Origin: Dryococelus australis
Taxonomy: Eukaryota; Arthropoda; Insecta; Phasmatodea; Phasmatidae
Direction of reading: 5' to 3'
DNA: 64,000 nucleotides
NCBI GenBank assembly: GCA_029891345.1
Contig: CM057009.1
Span: forward strand, 310,162,166-310,226,165
Of the stretch, positions 44,891-56,858 are shown one piece after another. Position 1 is the stretch's first letter, and each line of letters opens with the position of its first letter. The notes beneath the pieces were generated by a model. That model ran no database searches, was not told where the DNA came from, and was given only the letters and a program-made list of their open reading frames with translations. The translations under genes were made by a program, and so were the position numbers.

Positions 44891-47740
44891 AAAAATCACA
44901 GTTTTCACCTACAAGTGCAAGGGCAATTACATGATGCAGAAATATTGTCTGTTCGGCCTCTGGACACCACTAGGAATAAGAATTGAAAGAATAGAAAGAA
45001 ACTATGAATTCTGGAACAAAAAATGATGCCAAAACTGGAAAATTTTTATAAAAACTGCTTACTTTCGGAGTTGATATAAGGTTCACACGGTCAATGCCTA
45101 TAAGAAACCCTGCATACATTACTGAAAATCAGAGAAAGAGAAAAGCAATTCAGTAAGTTTGAAGAAGATACATAGGAAGAATTCAATTTATTTCCAGATT
45201 GTAAAATGGAGTCACAATTTAAGCATTGGAATAGTGTCAAAATATTTTTACAGTTATGTACTGTGATAATTGTTCATATCATGCATTGTGATCTATGCAT
45301 ATTAATAATTTATATTATATATTAATTATTTTTAAAAATGTATTTTATATTAACATTCAAAATGTATTTTATAACGATCATTATATTATTTCAAATTTAA
45401 ATTGTAATTTGTCTGTTCAGTGGCTACGACCACTTTTTATATTTAAATTGTTCTATATAAATGGAAGAATGTGCCATACAAAATTAATTAGAGTCTTATG
45501 TCCCAAATGTTATGCTTAATTCGTTTGTTGTTTCAGCTACTTTTTCTTTCAGGAATTAACTGAGTGTTGCAATTTGCTTGTGTATATAAATTAGAAAGAA
45601 CGTAATGTGATGCCAAATATACGGTGTGTATGAACTATGCAAAAGTGACTGATACAAAATTTAAAAAATTTGTTGAGAAGGATGGCATTTTTTCATTCAT
45701 TATCCATTATATGCATAGTTGTTTTAGAATGTGAAAATATTTATAATGTGAGATTTTGAATAACTTTTATGTTACAAAAGTTGGGATTTAAAAATTTTGG
45801 CATATTAAAAACTAAAAAAAGTGTTCAAGCATTTCCTTGCTAAGTAAAATATTACTTCTAAAATTATTGCCATTCGATTTTCTCCAAGGTTCCTCTATCT
45901 CACTCCCAAGCGCTTTATCAAAATGTAAAATTAATGTGCACTATCATAAGTGTTTAAATGACCATTACAATGTTTCTAGACTCAGCTCAAAAATTGAAAC
46001 ACAATAAGTATTCAAAAAATAATAACTACAAATTTATTTTCATCATATATTGCATAATCTTTTTAAGTCTTTTCATAACGAATAGTGACTGCTTGAAAAC
46101 CATTTATAAGGCAACTCTCCATGTTCACAATTCCTGCTAAGTAATTTGTAACTGAGATTCGCGTAACAAAACTACATCACTCAAAGCGGGACCCAGGCAA
46201 GTTATTCATGCATGCTCAGGTACAAGGTTACAGCCAGGATATTGGTCAAGAGAGACAAGTTGATGTTTAAAGTGATAAGATGGCAGCTACCCTCCCACCC
46301 GCTTGTTTGACAGACACTCATCATCAATGGAATGCGTGCAAAATGGGCCTAGCAAGAAACCACATACCCCACATCTTCCGGCAAGAAAATAGTATATTTT
46401 CAGCCAAGTCCCTCCGACTTGGCAGATAAATGTAAGACGAGTTTCTGACGTTATGTATTGTATTTTGAATTGAGTGACGATTTTCCCTCCCATTGGAAAA
46501 GTTGTGTTCCTGTAGAGAAAGATGTTTATTTGTGAAACTTTTGATTTTCTTGTTTAGTTTTATCAAACGAGATAAGATAATGTTCTTAGAGACAAAAATC
46601 AGTTCTGAAGATGAAATATTCACCTTTGCAGTTTTGATGTTACACTAACTGCTAAAAACAACAATTTAATTATTTAGTTGTTTTATTTTTTAATTTGTAA
46701 GGAAGCAGAAATTAATTATTAAAAGAAATGTTAACCATATTTATTATCTTTTGTTGTAAAAATTCTTTTTGAAATTATTATTTGGAATCTTTGAAAAAAA
46801 ACTTAAATAACTGACTGTGATGTAAAAAATTTTACGATGTAAGTTTTTATTTTCGTTTTTGAAAATATATAACTTTTTTTTTTTGTTTTATTAAACTTAT
46901 GACTTCACAACTATCTTCTTTCATTTGTAGTATTTCAGAAGTTCCCTTTTATCTGGTAAATTTTGAATAAATTATTGTGTTCATTCATTATTCAACTTTT
47001 ATTGATACTTAGTCAGTTTCAACTATTTTAATCTAAACTAATTAATTAGTTTACTTTGTTTAATCTATTGCTATTTTCCTCTATGTTAGTATCACCTGTC
47101 CTAAGTTCCTGACATTTATTTTCACCTCTCCCTATAAAGCAAGTGCGATAGCTATTCAGAGTTACATAGTTTTTCCAATTCAATCTACAGAAGTTTTGTA
47201 TGCTCTGTAATCTGTTAGACATCAAGTTTTATTGGTTAGAGGCTTCTGGATGGCCCATAATTTAGTTGTGTGGTGGTGCTGCCCCCCCCCCCACACACAG
47301 TTACTTCAAAGGTTGGCTGACATAATTATGTATAGACACTATTTATCTAAGGTTTCACCCGCAATGTTTATTTGCCGTTTTGAGACGTTACTTTAGCCAT
47401 TTTAAGTTTTGTAAATGTTAAACAACAAAATGTTACGCCATGTTCGAAATGTTTTGTAGATGTGTTGTAAGTGTAGTTTATTTGTTTTATTTGGACGTTT
47501 TTCCGACCTCTGAGATAACCACACTTTTGCCATTTTCAGTTTTGGCGATAAAGTTAAGCCGAGTATGAGATTTAAACCTCTCTCCCCCTCCTTTATGTTT
47601 GCAGTCATGGTTTCTAAACATGAATGGGATTACTTATTTCCCCCTTTCTCAATATTATGGACTAATAATTTGGCTTGAACTTGAAATAATAAAGTAGCAA
47701 GAATGAATCATTAAGCATCCATTAGGTACTACACACTTAC
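44891..47740. other. Intron 3, 5' part: no recognised gene
   Basis: AT-rich DNA with T runs and no conserved frame. A C-run followed by CACACACAC lies at 47283-47298. Near 47100-47600 a few short frames exist on both strands without motifs. The splice donor of the preceding CENP-P-like exon (GTAAGT) lies at its right end, 47740-47735. Confidence 0.45.
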
Positions 47741-48083
47741 CACTGAAAAAGAGAGAGTTGCATAGTGACTGATGATGAGGATACGTTATGATCTTCCACT
47801 CAACTTCAAAGTATGTCTCTTTGTGCTCATTATGAGCAGTTATTAGAACACCACCAACTTCTGTTTGGACATAAACTGTGAAGAATCTTGAGTAGCTGTT
47901 CTCCAACACCTCAATGATCTTTTCTCTTGCTGCATAAAGCTTGCCATACACTGGTATGTTCCTGAGAATTGTTTGTAGGTCGTTGTTTTGTAGACATTTG
48001 GGTAACCAAATTGACAGCTCTTCTTTGTGGAAAGGCTCTAGAAAATTAATGTCTATGGTTTTAACATCTCCATAATATTCAAC
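47741..48083 (-). CDS. CENPP: CENP-P-like, internal coding exon 3 of the visible part
   Basis: A TTTTTTTCTGCAG acceptor ends at 48084 and the exon closes with a perfect GTAAGT donor (47740-47735). It starts in phase 0 and holds 114 codons plus one base. The product starts VEYYGDVKTIDINFLEP, which fits the CENP-P segment ending in D.N..MEP. A helical region follows (LRNIPVYGKLYAAREK) and then a GVLITA...FEVEWKI pair of strands that fits the end of the RWD-like domain. This open stretch is the longest host-like one in the window. No transposon protein family fits. Confidence 0.7.
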
Positions 48084-50141
48084 CTGCAGAAAAAAATTAC
48101 AGATCAAGTTTGTTTAAACACAAAGCTGATAAATACGAAGTGCAGAAACTTCAAAAGATATATGTAACTAAACATTACCATGCAGTGATACTGTTAACGT
48201 TTACGAATTCTGGCTACTGTTTACGTTTATGAATTCTGGCTCTCAAAATATAACCTTAAATAGTTCATAATTTCCATCTTGATCAGATTTGTCCTTTATT
48301 CTATAAACTACTGTTTCCATTGCACATTGAAAATTTTTTTTAGTATGGTGCTAATATTATGATGCCTCGAAAATCAGATAAACAATAACACAGTCAATAA
48401 TTTCAGTGTATTAAAACCACATTGACAAAAAATTCAAATCATATCACTGCTATGTCAAATATGCAATTCTATTTCATGAGTACTTGGAATCCAAGTAGAT
48501 ATATACACCTGATTAATAAATTATAAATGATTCATTACTAAACAACTAAATTTTGCTGTCAGAAAAACACACTGTTTGAAATAATTTTTTTTTTTAATTC
48601 CACAACAGTAACTGCTATGCAGTTGGTGCAAAGAAGTCACTCAGAATATTGTTTGATGAGCTGTGAGTTCAGAGATCTGATGCATCGACATTGATTTGGG
48701 GGGGTGAAATAGAACAGCTAATTTAGGAGGTGTATTCACTGACATAAACAGACTTCTTTTGTTGAAAAGAAGAAACCGTTTTTAGTATTTTGTTACTAAC
48801 ATGACACAAATATATCTCCTATAGAAAATATCTTCATGAACATAAATTGTTTTTAATTTTAAGTTTATGCATACCATGATTAGATTATTGGAAAAGATGG
48901 CCAGCTCATGTTTTGTTCCCAATTCAGTTAATAATTTTTTTATTATATGCTCTAAAGACTGAAAAAATCAGATAGAATATCTGTTCAGCAAAAAAAAAAA
49001 AAAAAAAATTGTGGATTTGTTTATTTTAGGCATGCAGCATGTTAACATGTGTTAAAGTGGCTGAAAGATGATTCCACATGAAAAATCAAGTAGAAAAGAT
49101 ATGTAGGACTTGTTGCCTATATTGCTTACCATATTAAGGGTGTTATTCACCACCAAAAAGGTAAATTAACAAGCATTTAGCTACACATTTTGTAAAGAAA
49201 ACAAATTTCACAAATATATTAGCAAATAAAGATCATCAACCTCTACAAATATAACTAAGAAACATTTTCAGCCAGAAACAAACTAGGGGTTGCTATAAGT
49301 TGCTCATGGTAGAGTGAGCTTTTTTTAAGGGCCCAAAATACTTTTTTTCAGCAATATTTCCTTTAACCACCTTTTTAAATCAATATTGCCATATACATAA
49401 AAAAAAACACAGTATTAAGATTCCACCACACTCAAAAGTTAACATCTAAGGCTAAAAAATATATATATTTAGTGACTATTATTCCGAATGAGAGGGCTTT
49501 CAAAAGTACTCACTTTACGTGAATAGCCTATAGGCTTACTCTTATATCACAGTAGGTAAATGTTGTAGATCTCAGTATTTTATACAATTACAAAATAGAT
49601 TATTAATCACCATACACAAACATACCGAAAAGGTTGCCTTATTGTAACACACTAACCTGCCCCATTTGGGAGAAAACAACCCTGATAAATTAAGGTGGCC
49701 ATCTCAACCTTGGATGTAGACAACAGATTGACTACCATACAAGCCACAGGTATTGTTATTATTAGTATTAAAGATGTTTGTTTCTATGAAAATCACATTT
49801 AGAATCAGATGTTACATTCCGTGTGCCCTGAAGTTAAGTCCACAATATGTACCAAATACAATTGCTTTTAAAAATCTAAGTCATTTAATTTTAAATGACT
49901 AAATTTTTATAGTGGTTTTAAGGGTTTGGTGCATGCCACACTGCTGCGCAGTGCGCCTGCATACTCTACAAGCGATTTGGCCCCATCAATGAGTGATAAA
50001 GAGCTCGGAGAAAGTCACACCAGTGGAATACTAAATTCACATGCCGACAGAGTTGAGTCCACGAGCCTGGGCAACCACGATCACACTTATAATTAAAAGA
50101 ATGATTATAAAATTGTACTGCCCGCCCGAATTCTGACATGT
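48084..50141. other. Intron 2, 3' part: no recognised gene
   Basis: AT-rich DNA with an A homopolymer at about 48989-49007. A short duplicated motif (GAATTCTGGCT with TTTACG before it) lies near 48200-48240. No transposon or exon is seen. GC content rises from about 49920 into the LTR-like repeats. Confidence 0.45.
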
Positions 50142-50961
50142 GGTCACCACCCCCTCAACCCAAGATTGTTTCACCCGCCGAGTTGCGGACCCACCAGCTT
50201 AGATAAAGAAGTTGGAAAGATACCCACAAGATTGTAGAATCCTTGCGCCCAGTGACATAACAGATGCGAAACCTCGGCCAGAGGAGGTAAAACTGTCGTC
50301 AGCCTCAATCAAGAGCGATAAGAAAATATGCTACACTGCCCATTACCAGAGATTACCAACCCCCGTGTTGAGAGGCTTGCAACTCCCGCACCCCTTGGAG
50401 AGCTACAAGGCGGAAGCAGGGACTATAAAAGGAAGCTTCAAACCGCCCTTGCCAGAGTTCGTCGGCTCGCTGACCGCATTGGTCAGCAAGCTCTCTTAGG
50501 GTCTGGAAAGACTCCTCCTCTCACAACCTAACAGCTTGAAGAAGGCTCTCTCTCCAGCTCCAGCAGCCTGCCCAAGTCACTTACTTCCAACACAGACTTT
50601 TGCAGCTCGACCAAGCTCACCAAACAGAGGTAACCTCTACGTCCGCACCCTCCACCCTCTACCTCAGTCATCCCTTACTCCACGGTAGCAGGACGTCACA
50701 ACGTCCTAGGTTCCCCTCAGAAGTCGCTGTAAAACGCTACATAGATTTTTGAAGTAGGATTTTTAAACTGGAAATTCCCAGGTTTGCCTTCACCTGGTTA
50801 AGCATAACTCATGAGGAGAAATTTATTTACTTAGAAGCTTGTATTAATTGGTTTTCCCCAGTACTTCCAAAAGCGTAAATAAAAATGATTAAATCAAAGT
50901 TGTAATTAATTGTGTAATTAATTATTTGACTTGTTCCCTGTTCACATAAAATTACGTTGGT
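50142..50961 (+). mobile_element. LTR-like unit 1 of a direct repeat
   Basis: From GGTCACCAC through ACGTTGGTA this unit matches the next unit in order, about 90% identical by eye in the best parts. It has a TATAAAA box (50424-50430) and about 450 bp further AATAAA (50878-50883), the arrangement of promoter and poly(A) signal within an LTR. The bases just before it (TGT) and the CCACA at the far junction would give TGTGG/CCACA ends. No internal retroelement sequence separates it from unit 2. Confidence 0.6.
50424..50430 (+). promoter_or_regulatory. TATA box of LTR-like unit 1
   Basis: TATAAAA in the context GACTATAAAAGGAAGC. The equivalent place in unit 2 reads TATATAAG (51255-51262) in the context AACTATATAAGGAAGC. 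Conservation in both units supports a promoter role, which is otherwise untested. Confidence 0.5.
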
Positions 50962-51736
50962 ATAAAATTAGGTCGCCACACTCTGAACCCAAGATGGTTT
51001 TACCCGCCGAGCTGCGGACCCACCAGCTTAGATAAAGAAGTAGGAAAGATACCCACGAGATTGCAGCACCCCTGCGCCCAGTGACATCACAGATGCGAAA
51101 CCTCGGCCAGAGGAAGTAAAACTGTTGTCAGCCTCAATCAAGAGCGATAGAAAATATGCTACACAACACGTTACCAGAGATAACCAACCCCCCGTGTTGA
51201 GAGGCTTGCAACTCCCACACCCCTTGGAGAGAGCCACAAAGCGGAAGCAGGAACTATATAAGGAAGCTTCAAACCGCCCTTGCCAGAGTTTGTTGGCTCG
51301 CCGACCACATTGGTTAGTGAGATCTCCTAGGGTCTGGAAGGACTCCTCCTCTCCCAACCTAACAGCTTGAAGAAGGCTCTCTCTCTAGCTCCAGCAGCCT
51401 GCACAAGGCTCAACTTCCAAAACAGACTCTAGCGGCCTGCCCAAGGCTCCAACTTCCAACAAAGGCTCCAACTTCCAACACCGGCTCCATCTTCCAACAC
51501 CGGTTCCTGCAGCTCGACCAAGCTCACTCTCCAGAGGTAACCTCTACATCCGTACTCTGAACCCTCTACCACAGTCATCTCTAACTCCACAGTAGCAGGC
51601 TGTCGCAACACCTTAGGTTCCCCCTCAGAAGCTGCCACTGTAAAGCGCGACATAGATTTTGGAAGCAGGAATTTTAAGTTGGAAATTCCCAGGTTTGCCT
51701 TCACCTGGTTACGCGTAACTCACGAGGAGAAATATA

Positions 51737-52492
51737 CAGGTTGTCAGAGTTGAACCTTCCTAATTTCAACCGGCTGTAATGCCGCATGTATTTAATGCAA
51801 TAAAAATATTTCCACAACAAAGAACATGCAGTGTCATGAAGTTTTTTGTCTGTGCAATCAGACCAGTTCAACTTGTGCTCTACGAGTAACATGGAGCATC
51901 TCGAGCCAACTTTCCAGTTCCCGCCAGGTTGCCTGTAGCATGCGTGGGGTTACCGTAGCAAGAGCATCTGTGATCCTTCCACGAAGCTGTTCCATAGTTG
52001 TCACTTTGATGGCATACACCTTGTCTTTAACATACCCCCAGAGGAAGAAACTCAGGGATGTGAATTCAGGTGAATGGGGTGGCCAGGGAATTGGGCCACC
52101 TCTCCCAAACCATCTTTGTGGGAATTCCTCATCCAATCTGTTCCGAACTTCCAAATGCCAGTGTGGAGGTGCTCCATCGTGCTCGAAGAGCAGGTACGTT
52201 GACCTTGGGGCTGTCACGCTAATACTCAATGATTTCTCTCGAGGATGTTCGGAACTCCAAATGTGAACATTGTGTCTATTCACTGATCCAGATAAGTGGA
52301 CTTCTCTCAAATGCATCTGCAAAGCACTGAACATGTTCTTCTGATGTTCGTGATTGGCACTGTCACCTTCCTTTCCATACGTCTTTTCAAATTTACACAC
52401 TTAAGCAACCGTCTACCACCTACCACATCACATATATTGGACGTATACAGTATGAATTTTTTTAAATAGGGCAGTTTGATTTGGACACCCTG
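51737..52492 (-). mobile_element. Non-autonomous mariner-like element with TA duplication
   Basis: Ends CAGGTTGTCAGAGTTGAACC and, reversed, CAGGGTGTCCAAATCAAAC are imperfect inverted repeats. TA flanks both sides (51735-51736 and 52493-52494). The matching site in unit 1 reads GAGAAATTTATTTACTTAG without insertion, so target and duplication can be read directly, with one base difference. At 756 bp the element is too short for a full transposase of about 340 residues. Confidence 0.9.
51858..52400 (-). pseudogene. Mariner-like (IS630/Tc1-type) transposase, internally deleted
   Basis: A 180-codon open frame. It starts with about 55 residues that look like the helix-turn-helix end and linker (NHEHQKNMFSALQMHLREVH) and then carries the middle and end of the DDE domain: LFEHDGAPPHWHLEVRN with the second catalytic Asp, RWFGRGGPIPWPPHSPEF, and FFLWGYVKDKVY. 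Related proteins read LDFFLW, with the third catalytic Asp; here it is LSFFLW, so this Asp is Ser. The segment with the first Asp is deleted. The frame has stayed open despite these losses. The family is common in hemimetabolous insects. Confidence 0.85.
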
Positions 52493-52630
52493 TATTTACT
52501 TAGAACCTTGTACTAATCGGTTTTTCCCAGTACTTCCAAAAGCGGAAATAAAAACACTTAAACCAAAATTGTAATTAATTGTGTAATTATTATTTTACTT
52601 GTTCCCTATTCCTATAAAATTAAGTTGGTT

Positions 52631-54597
52631 AGTCTGTTGCATAATTCTGCTCAAATTTCATTCTCAATCTTCTCTGTCGGAAAAGTGTGAGCGGACCAAG
52701 TTTCCTAGTGTCGGAGGGTCCTAAAGGGATCTCTAGTCCTAGAGGACATACTCTGACATCTTTGTAAGCCCGGAACTCCCACCCCTCTCCACAGACTCAT
52801 TGACACGACTTCCGACCCCCACAGCGGAGGGGGGGGGGGGGGAGTATTAAAAATTGCCTCACTATCTCACCAACACAAATTCACCCCTGACCACGCTCTT
52901 GGAAGAAGCGAGATGTACTCAACTTCACACCCCCATCTGAACCATGCCCCACTCTTAATGAAGTATGACATCATTACCTAAACACAGAAAAGAATTAATA
53001 AATAACTAAGTGGATATTTAAAAGTCATGCATGAAAAATGTTCGAGAACTCAGGTCTCATGTGGCAAGAATATATTTATTGCTTTAATTACACTGGAAAC
53101 TCTCAACAAGCAGACTCTCATATGGCTCTCAAAATCAGGCTCTGGCCAATATACTAACATAATGAAATATGTATAAAAATATCTGAAACACTTTAGGCCA
53201 ATTTACATATTGTTTATTAAAATTGAGAGCCAGTTAAAATTGTTCATGCTTATTTCATGTTCCACTACATCCCAATAGAAGTCAATGACAATTTTACACA
53301 CGCCAAAACAAAATGCCACTTTAGAGACACCACAGAGTCGCAATGGTCTGATGAGGCGCAGCTTGTTTACTGCGTCAAGCATCATGTTGCAGGAGCGATA
53401 GAAGGGGAACTTACAGCTACAGTACCTTAGCAGTGGCCTTACTACAAGCCCGATGATACGACGAACCAAGCCCGACAACTCGGGCAACAGCATGATGGAG
53501 GGTGCCGAGAAGCCCCTACCTAGGCGTCATCACGTCCAACGCATCACCTCAGGATTCCGGCCAGCTGTTGCATCGCGCTGACGAATTCCTCATTTTAAAA
53601 ACACTTCATCGGTCATACTGCTCTTCTATGATGGGCCCTGAATCACGTAATACAACGTGCAAGTCCAACGAAAACTCTAGCTTGTGGGTCCTTCAAAATT
53701 AAGCTCCGACAAAAATAACTTTCCACAATACTGTCCCGACCATTACTCTGGTAACCTTGCGGTAAGGCAGGGAGCAAATTTTGAAATGCATATCATTATA
53801 AAAACAGCAAAGTTTACCGCAACACGTTCAACACACCAACGTACTGCCATTTTTCCTGACATTTTCGTAACCAACATCAGATGTACGGACTGGCGATCTC
53901 AAACATTTACGTCTGGTGTTAGCGCCCAGCATAATTTTAAGTCACAGCGGAAAACATTACTTTTTTGTCCAGCTCCACCACCTTGCTAATGTTCCGCAAA
54001 ACATTTGTGTTACGTTTCTGTCTTATACTGCAAATCCCGTGGCACGTCACACCTGGCTCGATATTTAGCGCAAGGAAAGTCCAACTCCTCGTGGGCCCAT
54101 TTCACAGCCTTGGCTTGCGTTCGACACCATGCTAGTTCAAGTAGATATTCTGTTGTAGCCCGACAAGACACTATCGGCGAACCACCCAGCATTACCGGAA
54201 CAAACTCTACGTTGTCCGACAGCGGTGGAACACCCATCATAACCCAACATCATACAGTCACAGTTCACGCTCTCGAACCCTTTTTACACAAGTTGATTCT
54301 ATAAAACAGATGGGAACTCGCGACAATCTGTGTAATCCGACAAACTGAGTCGACTACCCCGCTAGACTGACACTGGCCAGCAACACAAATACTACGCCCA
54401 TCGGTGTGGCAGCTCGCACATCTACAGACAGACTATCCATGCTGCACGCTCTTGCTACAACTCCTGCTCCAACTCTACTCTCCTTGCAATAAGGCAGTCA
54501 ACACCAGAAATTAAATATACAAAAAAATACACTGATTCTAGATTATTAATATTACGTAACAGAGATAATAAAAATTATTCACATTGATAACAAAGTG

Positions 54598-54635
<38 letters not shown>

Positions 54636-55100
54636 GGTTATATGATTAAATGACCGGCCAATATAAAATATCAGTAAATACTAAAAGTTACCGAGCGGTA
54701 TTGCCAACTGCTACAAATGCCCACAAAAAATAGTTATCAGAATTACTGTGGCGATAACCATATTGTCACATCATACCAACTCTGGCCGTGGTTATCCGGC
54801 AAAGCCTCCAAGAGACTGAAAAGTCACTTGAACAGAAATACTGGATGACCGTTAAGTAAGGCATGACAAGTGTCGTAATTGGTGAGCCTAGAATAAGTAA
54901 GAGTATATCTTTTGGGTCAATAATAACTGTTCACTAGTAACAAATTCAGATGACAAGGAAGGGTGGTGGCCTTCCCAGTAGATTACATTGCAAGGCCCGA
55001 CGTGCGCTGCAACGCAAATTAGAATGATCGGCTACCACTCCGGTGACTGACACCCCTCAGGATAACACCTCCGTAGACCGCACCCAAGATCACCCCGTCC
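52631..55100. other. Intron 2, middle: GC-richer DNA, no recognised gene
   Basis: A 14-base G run lies at 52829-52842. The block 53330-54480 is GC-richer and has more CpG than its surroundings, with several overlapping frames on both strands (for example 53493-53203 minus, 54240-54010 minus, 54005-54304 plus) but no family motif. A (CA)17 microsatellite lies at 54601-54634. The block could be a decayed transposon or an alternative promoter; nothing decides it. Confidence 0.4.
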
Positions 55101-55580
55101 ATGCCACGACCAATCTCGCCAGTGGTGATCCCCTCGCACCAGTCCGAGCTCAACTCCTGGTTAGAGATTTGTTGGCAGTGGCCCAGTTATGATGACATTC
55201 GTTACCTATATTCACCCCCACCTTCCCTGGTCAGTAAATTGCCAGCTCCATCCCGGACAATAGGAAAGCAGATTACCAAGATGTGCACTGTACATATTGC
55301 CACTGGTAAAGTAATCAAGGTGGTAGTCCCACCTCCCATTCAAAAGCATAGGATCACTACTCCACTTACCACTTACGTCCCTGAGCAACGACCCACAAGC
55401 TATCCCCTCTTGCGCGATGCCATTGCCAACTTAACACATATTAGGGATAGCCAAGATCACCATACCGCATCTCACACTCAACTTGACACCATTTTTAAAA
55501 ATAATTCATGTTTTATTTCTTCATTTTACACTCACCCCTGGACAACTGGCATCCAGATTTTTTGGCAACCATCATGGTGA
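55101..55580 (+). other. Unrecognised 159-codon open reading frame
   Basis: Starts at ATG 55101 and ends at TGA 55578-55580. The product is proline- and threonine-rich (Pro at VVPPP and SPPPS) with a hydrophilic centre. No known domain, signal peptide or membrane segment is obvious. The downstream DNA, to about 55700, contains further short frames (such as LTLGFDSCYL) in another phase that read protein-like. This could be a gag- or env-like piece of an old retroelement. A host exon is unlikely because it is on the strand opposite the host gene. Confidence 0.3.
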
Positions 55581-56339
55581 GCAAGATCGTGCTCCCTAGG
55601 AAAGAGACATGTATTGTTAAGCTCACCCTGGGGTTCGATTCCTGCTACCTCCCCTACACCCTTCAGATAGGCGGACCACTACCATGAACCCCAACGTGAA
55701 ATAACGCCAACCTGCTAGGCATGTCAGTTACGAAGAATACTGCTGAAGGGACTATCACATTTAATAGGAGGGAATCAGCACTCGAGAGAAGGACAAAATT
55801 AAAGTGCCTAATGCACCGCAAAATAAGTTAACATTGCAAAACATATACACACGCTTCAAGTAGAAGCAAAAGAGACAACGACTGCCCTAGAGAGGGAGAG
55901 TGCGAGAGTCAAATTTGACAACACATTGGAAAGTTTTTGTTCTTAATGTGCAGCATGATAAATGTTTAAAGGTACAAAGGAGAGCCACTAAATTAAACCT
56001 GGCTGCAAATTTATACACGTTGTTAAACCAGTTAAAATAAAGTGAATATACACTGCTGGAGGTGAAAATAACTACACCCATAGGGTGGCATTCATTTGCA
56101 ATAAAATTAAAACCACAGACAGTACCAATTGCACAACGCAAATGGTTAAAGTGACATTGAAGAAATTATCGCTACAACCTGTAATAAAGAGGATACTTGT
56201 GTCCAGATACCCAGTGTTTTAAAGGGCCTTACCATCTGCATGTTTAGGAGAGATCAGTATGCCACAGCATAGTGCTCATGAAGAATATCACCACCCACAC
56301 CCATTTCATGCAGTTCAACCATACGACCCGTATGGTTGA

Positions 56340-56858
56340 ACTGCATGAAGCTGGATGGTCAGCTCCTCATACAGCCATTCCCATTAGCTGTGCAGTCTCA
56401 CTGTGACACGTGTGCAGACATGGATACATACAGGTCATATATCACATAGAGTAGGTAATGGTCCTGCCAGACACCCTACAGATAAAGAAGATTGTCGCAT
56501 CTACCGATGTGCAGTAGCAGAACGTGAAACCACATTCAGTGAAATCCTGCTGTCTGTGGGGTTTGCACTACATTTGCTGGTGTCAACAAGAACCATTCAT
56601 CACCGCATAAATGAAGCTGACCTACAAGCATTGCACCACTGCACAGTTTGCCTCTGACCCCTCGGCACTGTGGGACATGCCATTAATGGTGCCAAGAATG
56701 TCTATTTTGGACAGAGGATTGGTGATGCATTGTGTTCTCTGATGAGTCTCGCTTCCATCTCAATGCAGATGAGGGTTGCAGCAGGGTTTGATGCCGAAGT
56801 GGGCAACACAACAATCCTGCAGTGATTCATGAATGCCATTATGCCCATGACTCTATGT
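56340..56858 (+). pseudogene. Tc1-like transposase, N-terminal part
   Basis: Begins MVELHEAGWS (56342), the start of the first helix-turn-helix. The frame at 56403-56657 carries VGNGPARHPTDKED and ISTRTI-like (VSTRTIHHRINEADL) motifs of the second HTH and linker. SDESRFHLN (near 56740) contains the first catalytic Asp, and a following part reads NPAVIHECHYAHDSM. Stops and shifts lie in between. The part ends where the hAT-like insertion begins. Confidence 0.75.

Larger units (their letters stand above)
50971..52630 (+). mobile_element. LTR-like unit 2 of a direct repeat, split by a mariner-like element
   Basis: Begins GGTCGCCACAC immediately after unit 1 and runs to TTAAGTTGGTTA. It contains a 756-bp transposon plus its TA duplication (51737-52492), and about 80 bp of extra sequence explained by tandem 18-bp repeats (AAGGCTCCAACTTCCAAC) at about 51443-51500. 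AATAAA lies at 52547-52552. Beyond 52630 it diverges from the end of unit 1. Confidence 0.6.

Noticed and set aside
55600-55680. GGTTCGATTCC resembling a tRNA B-box
   Set aside because: The flanking bases do not form a T-stem, no A-box lies at the right distance and no acceptor stem is found.
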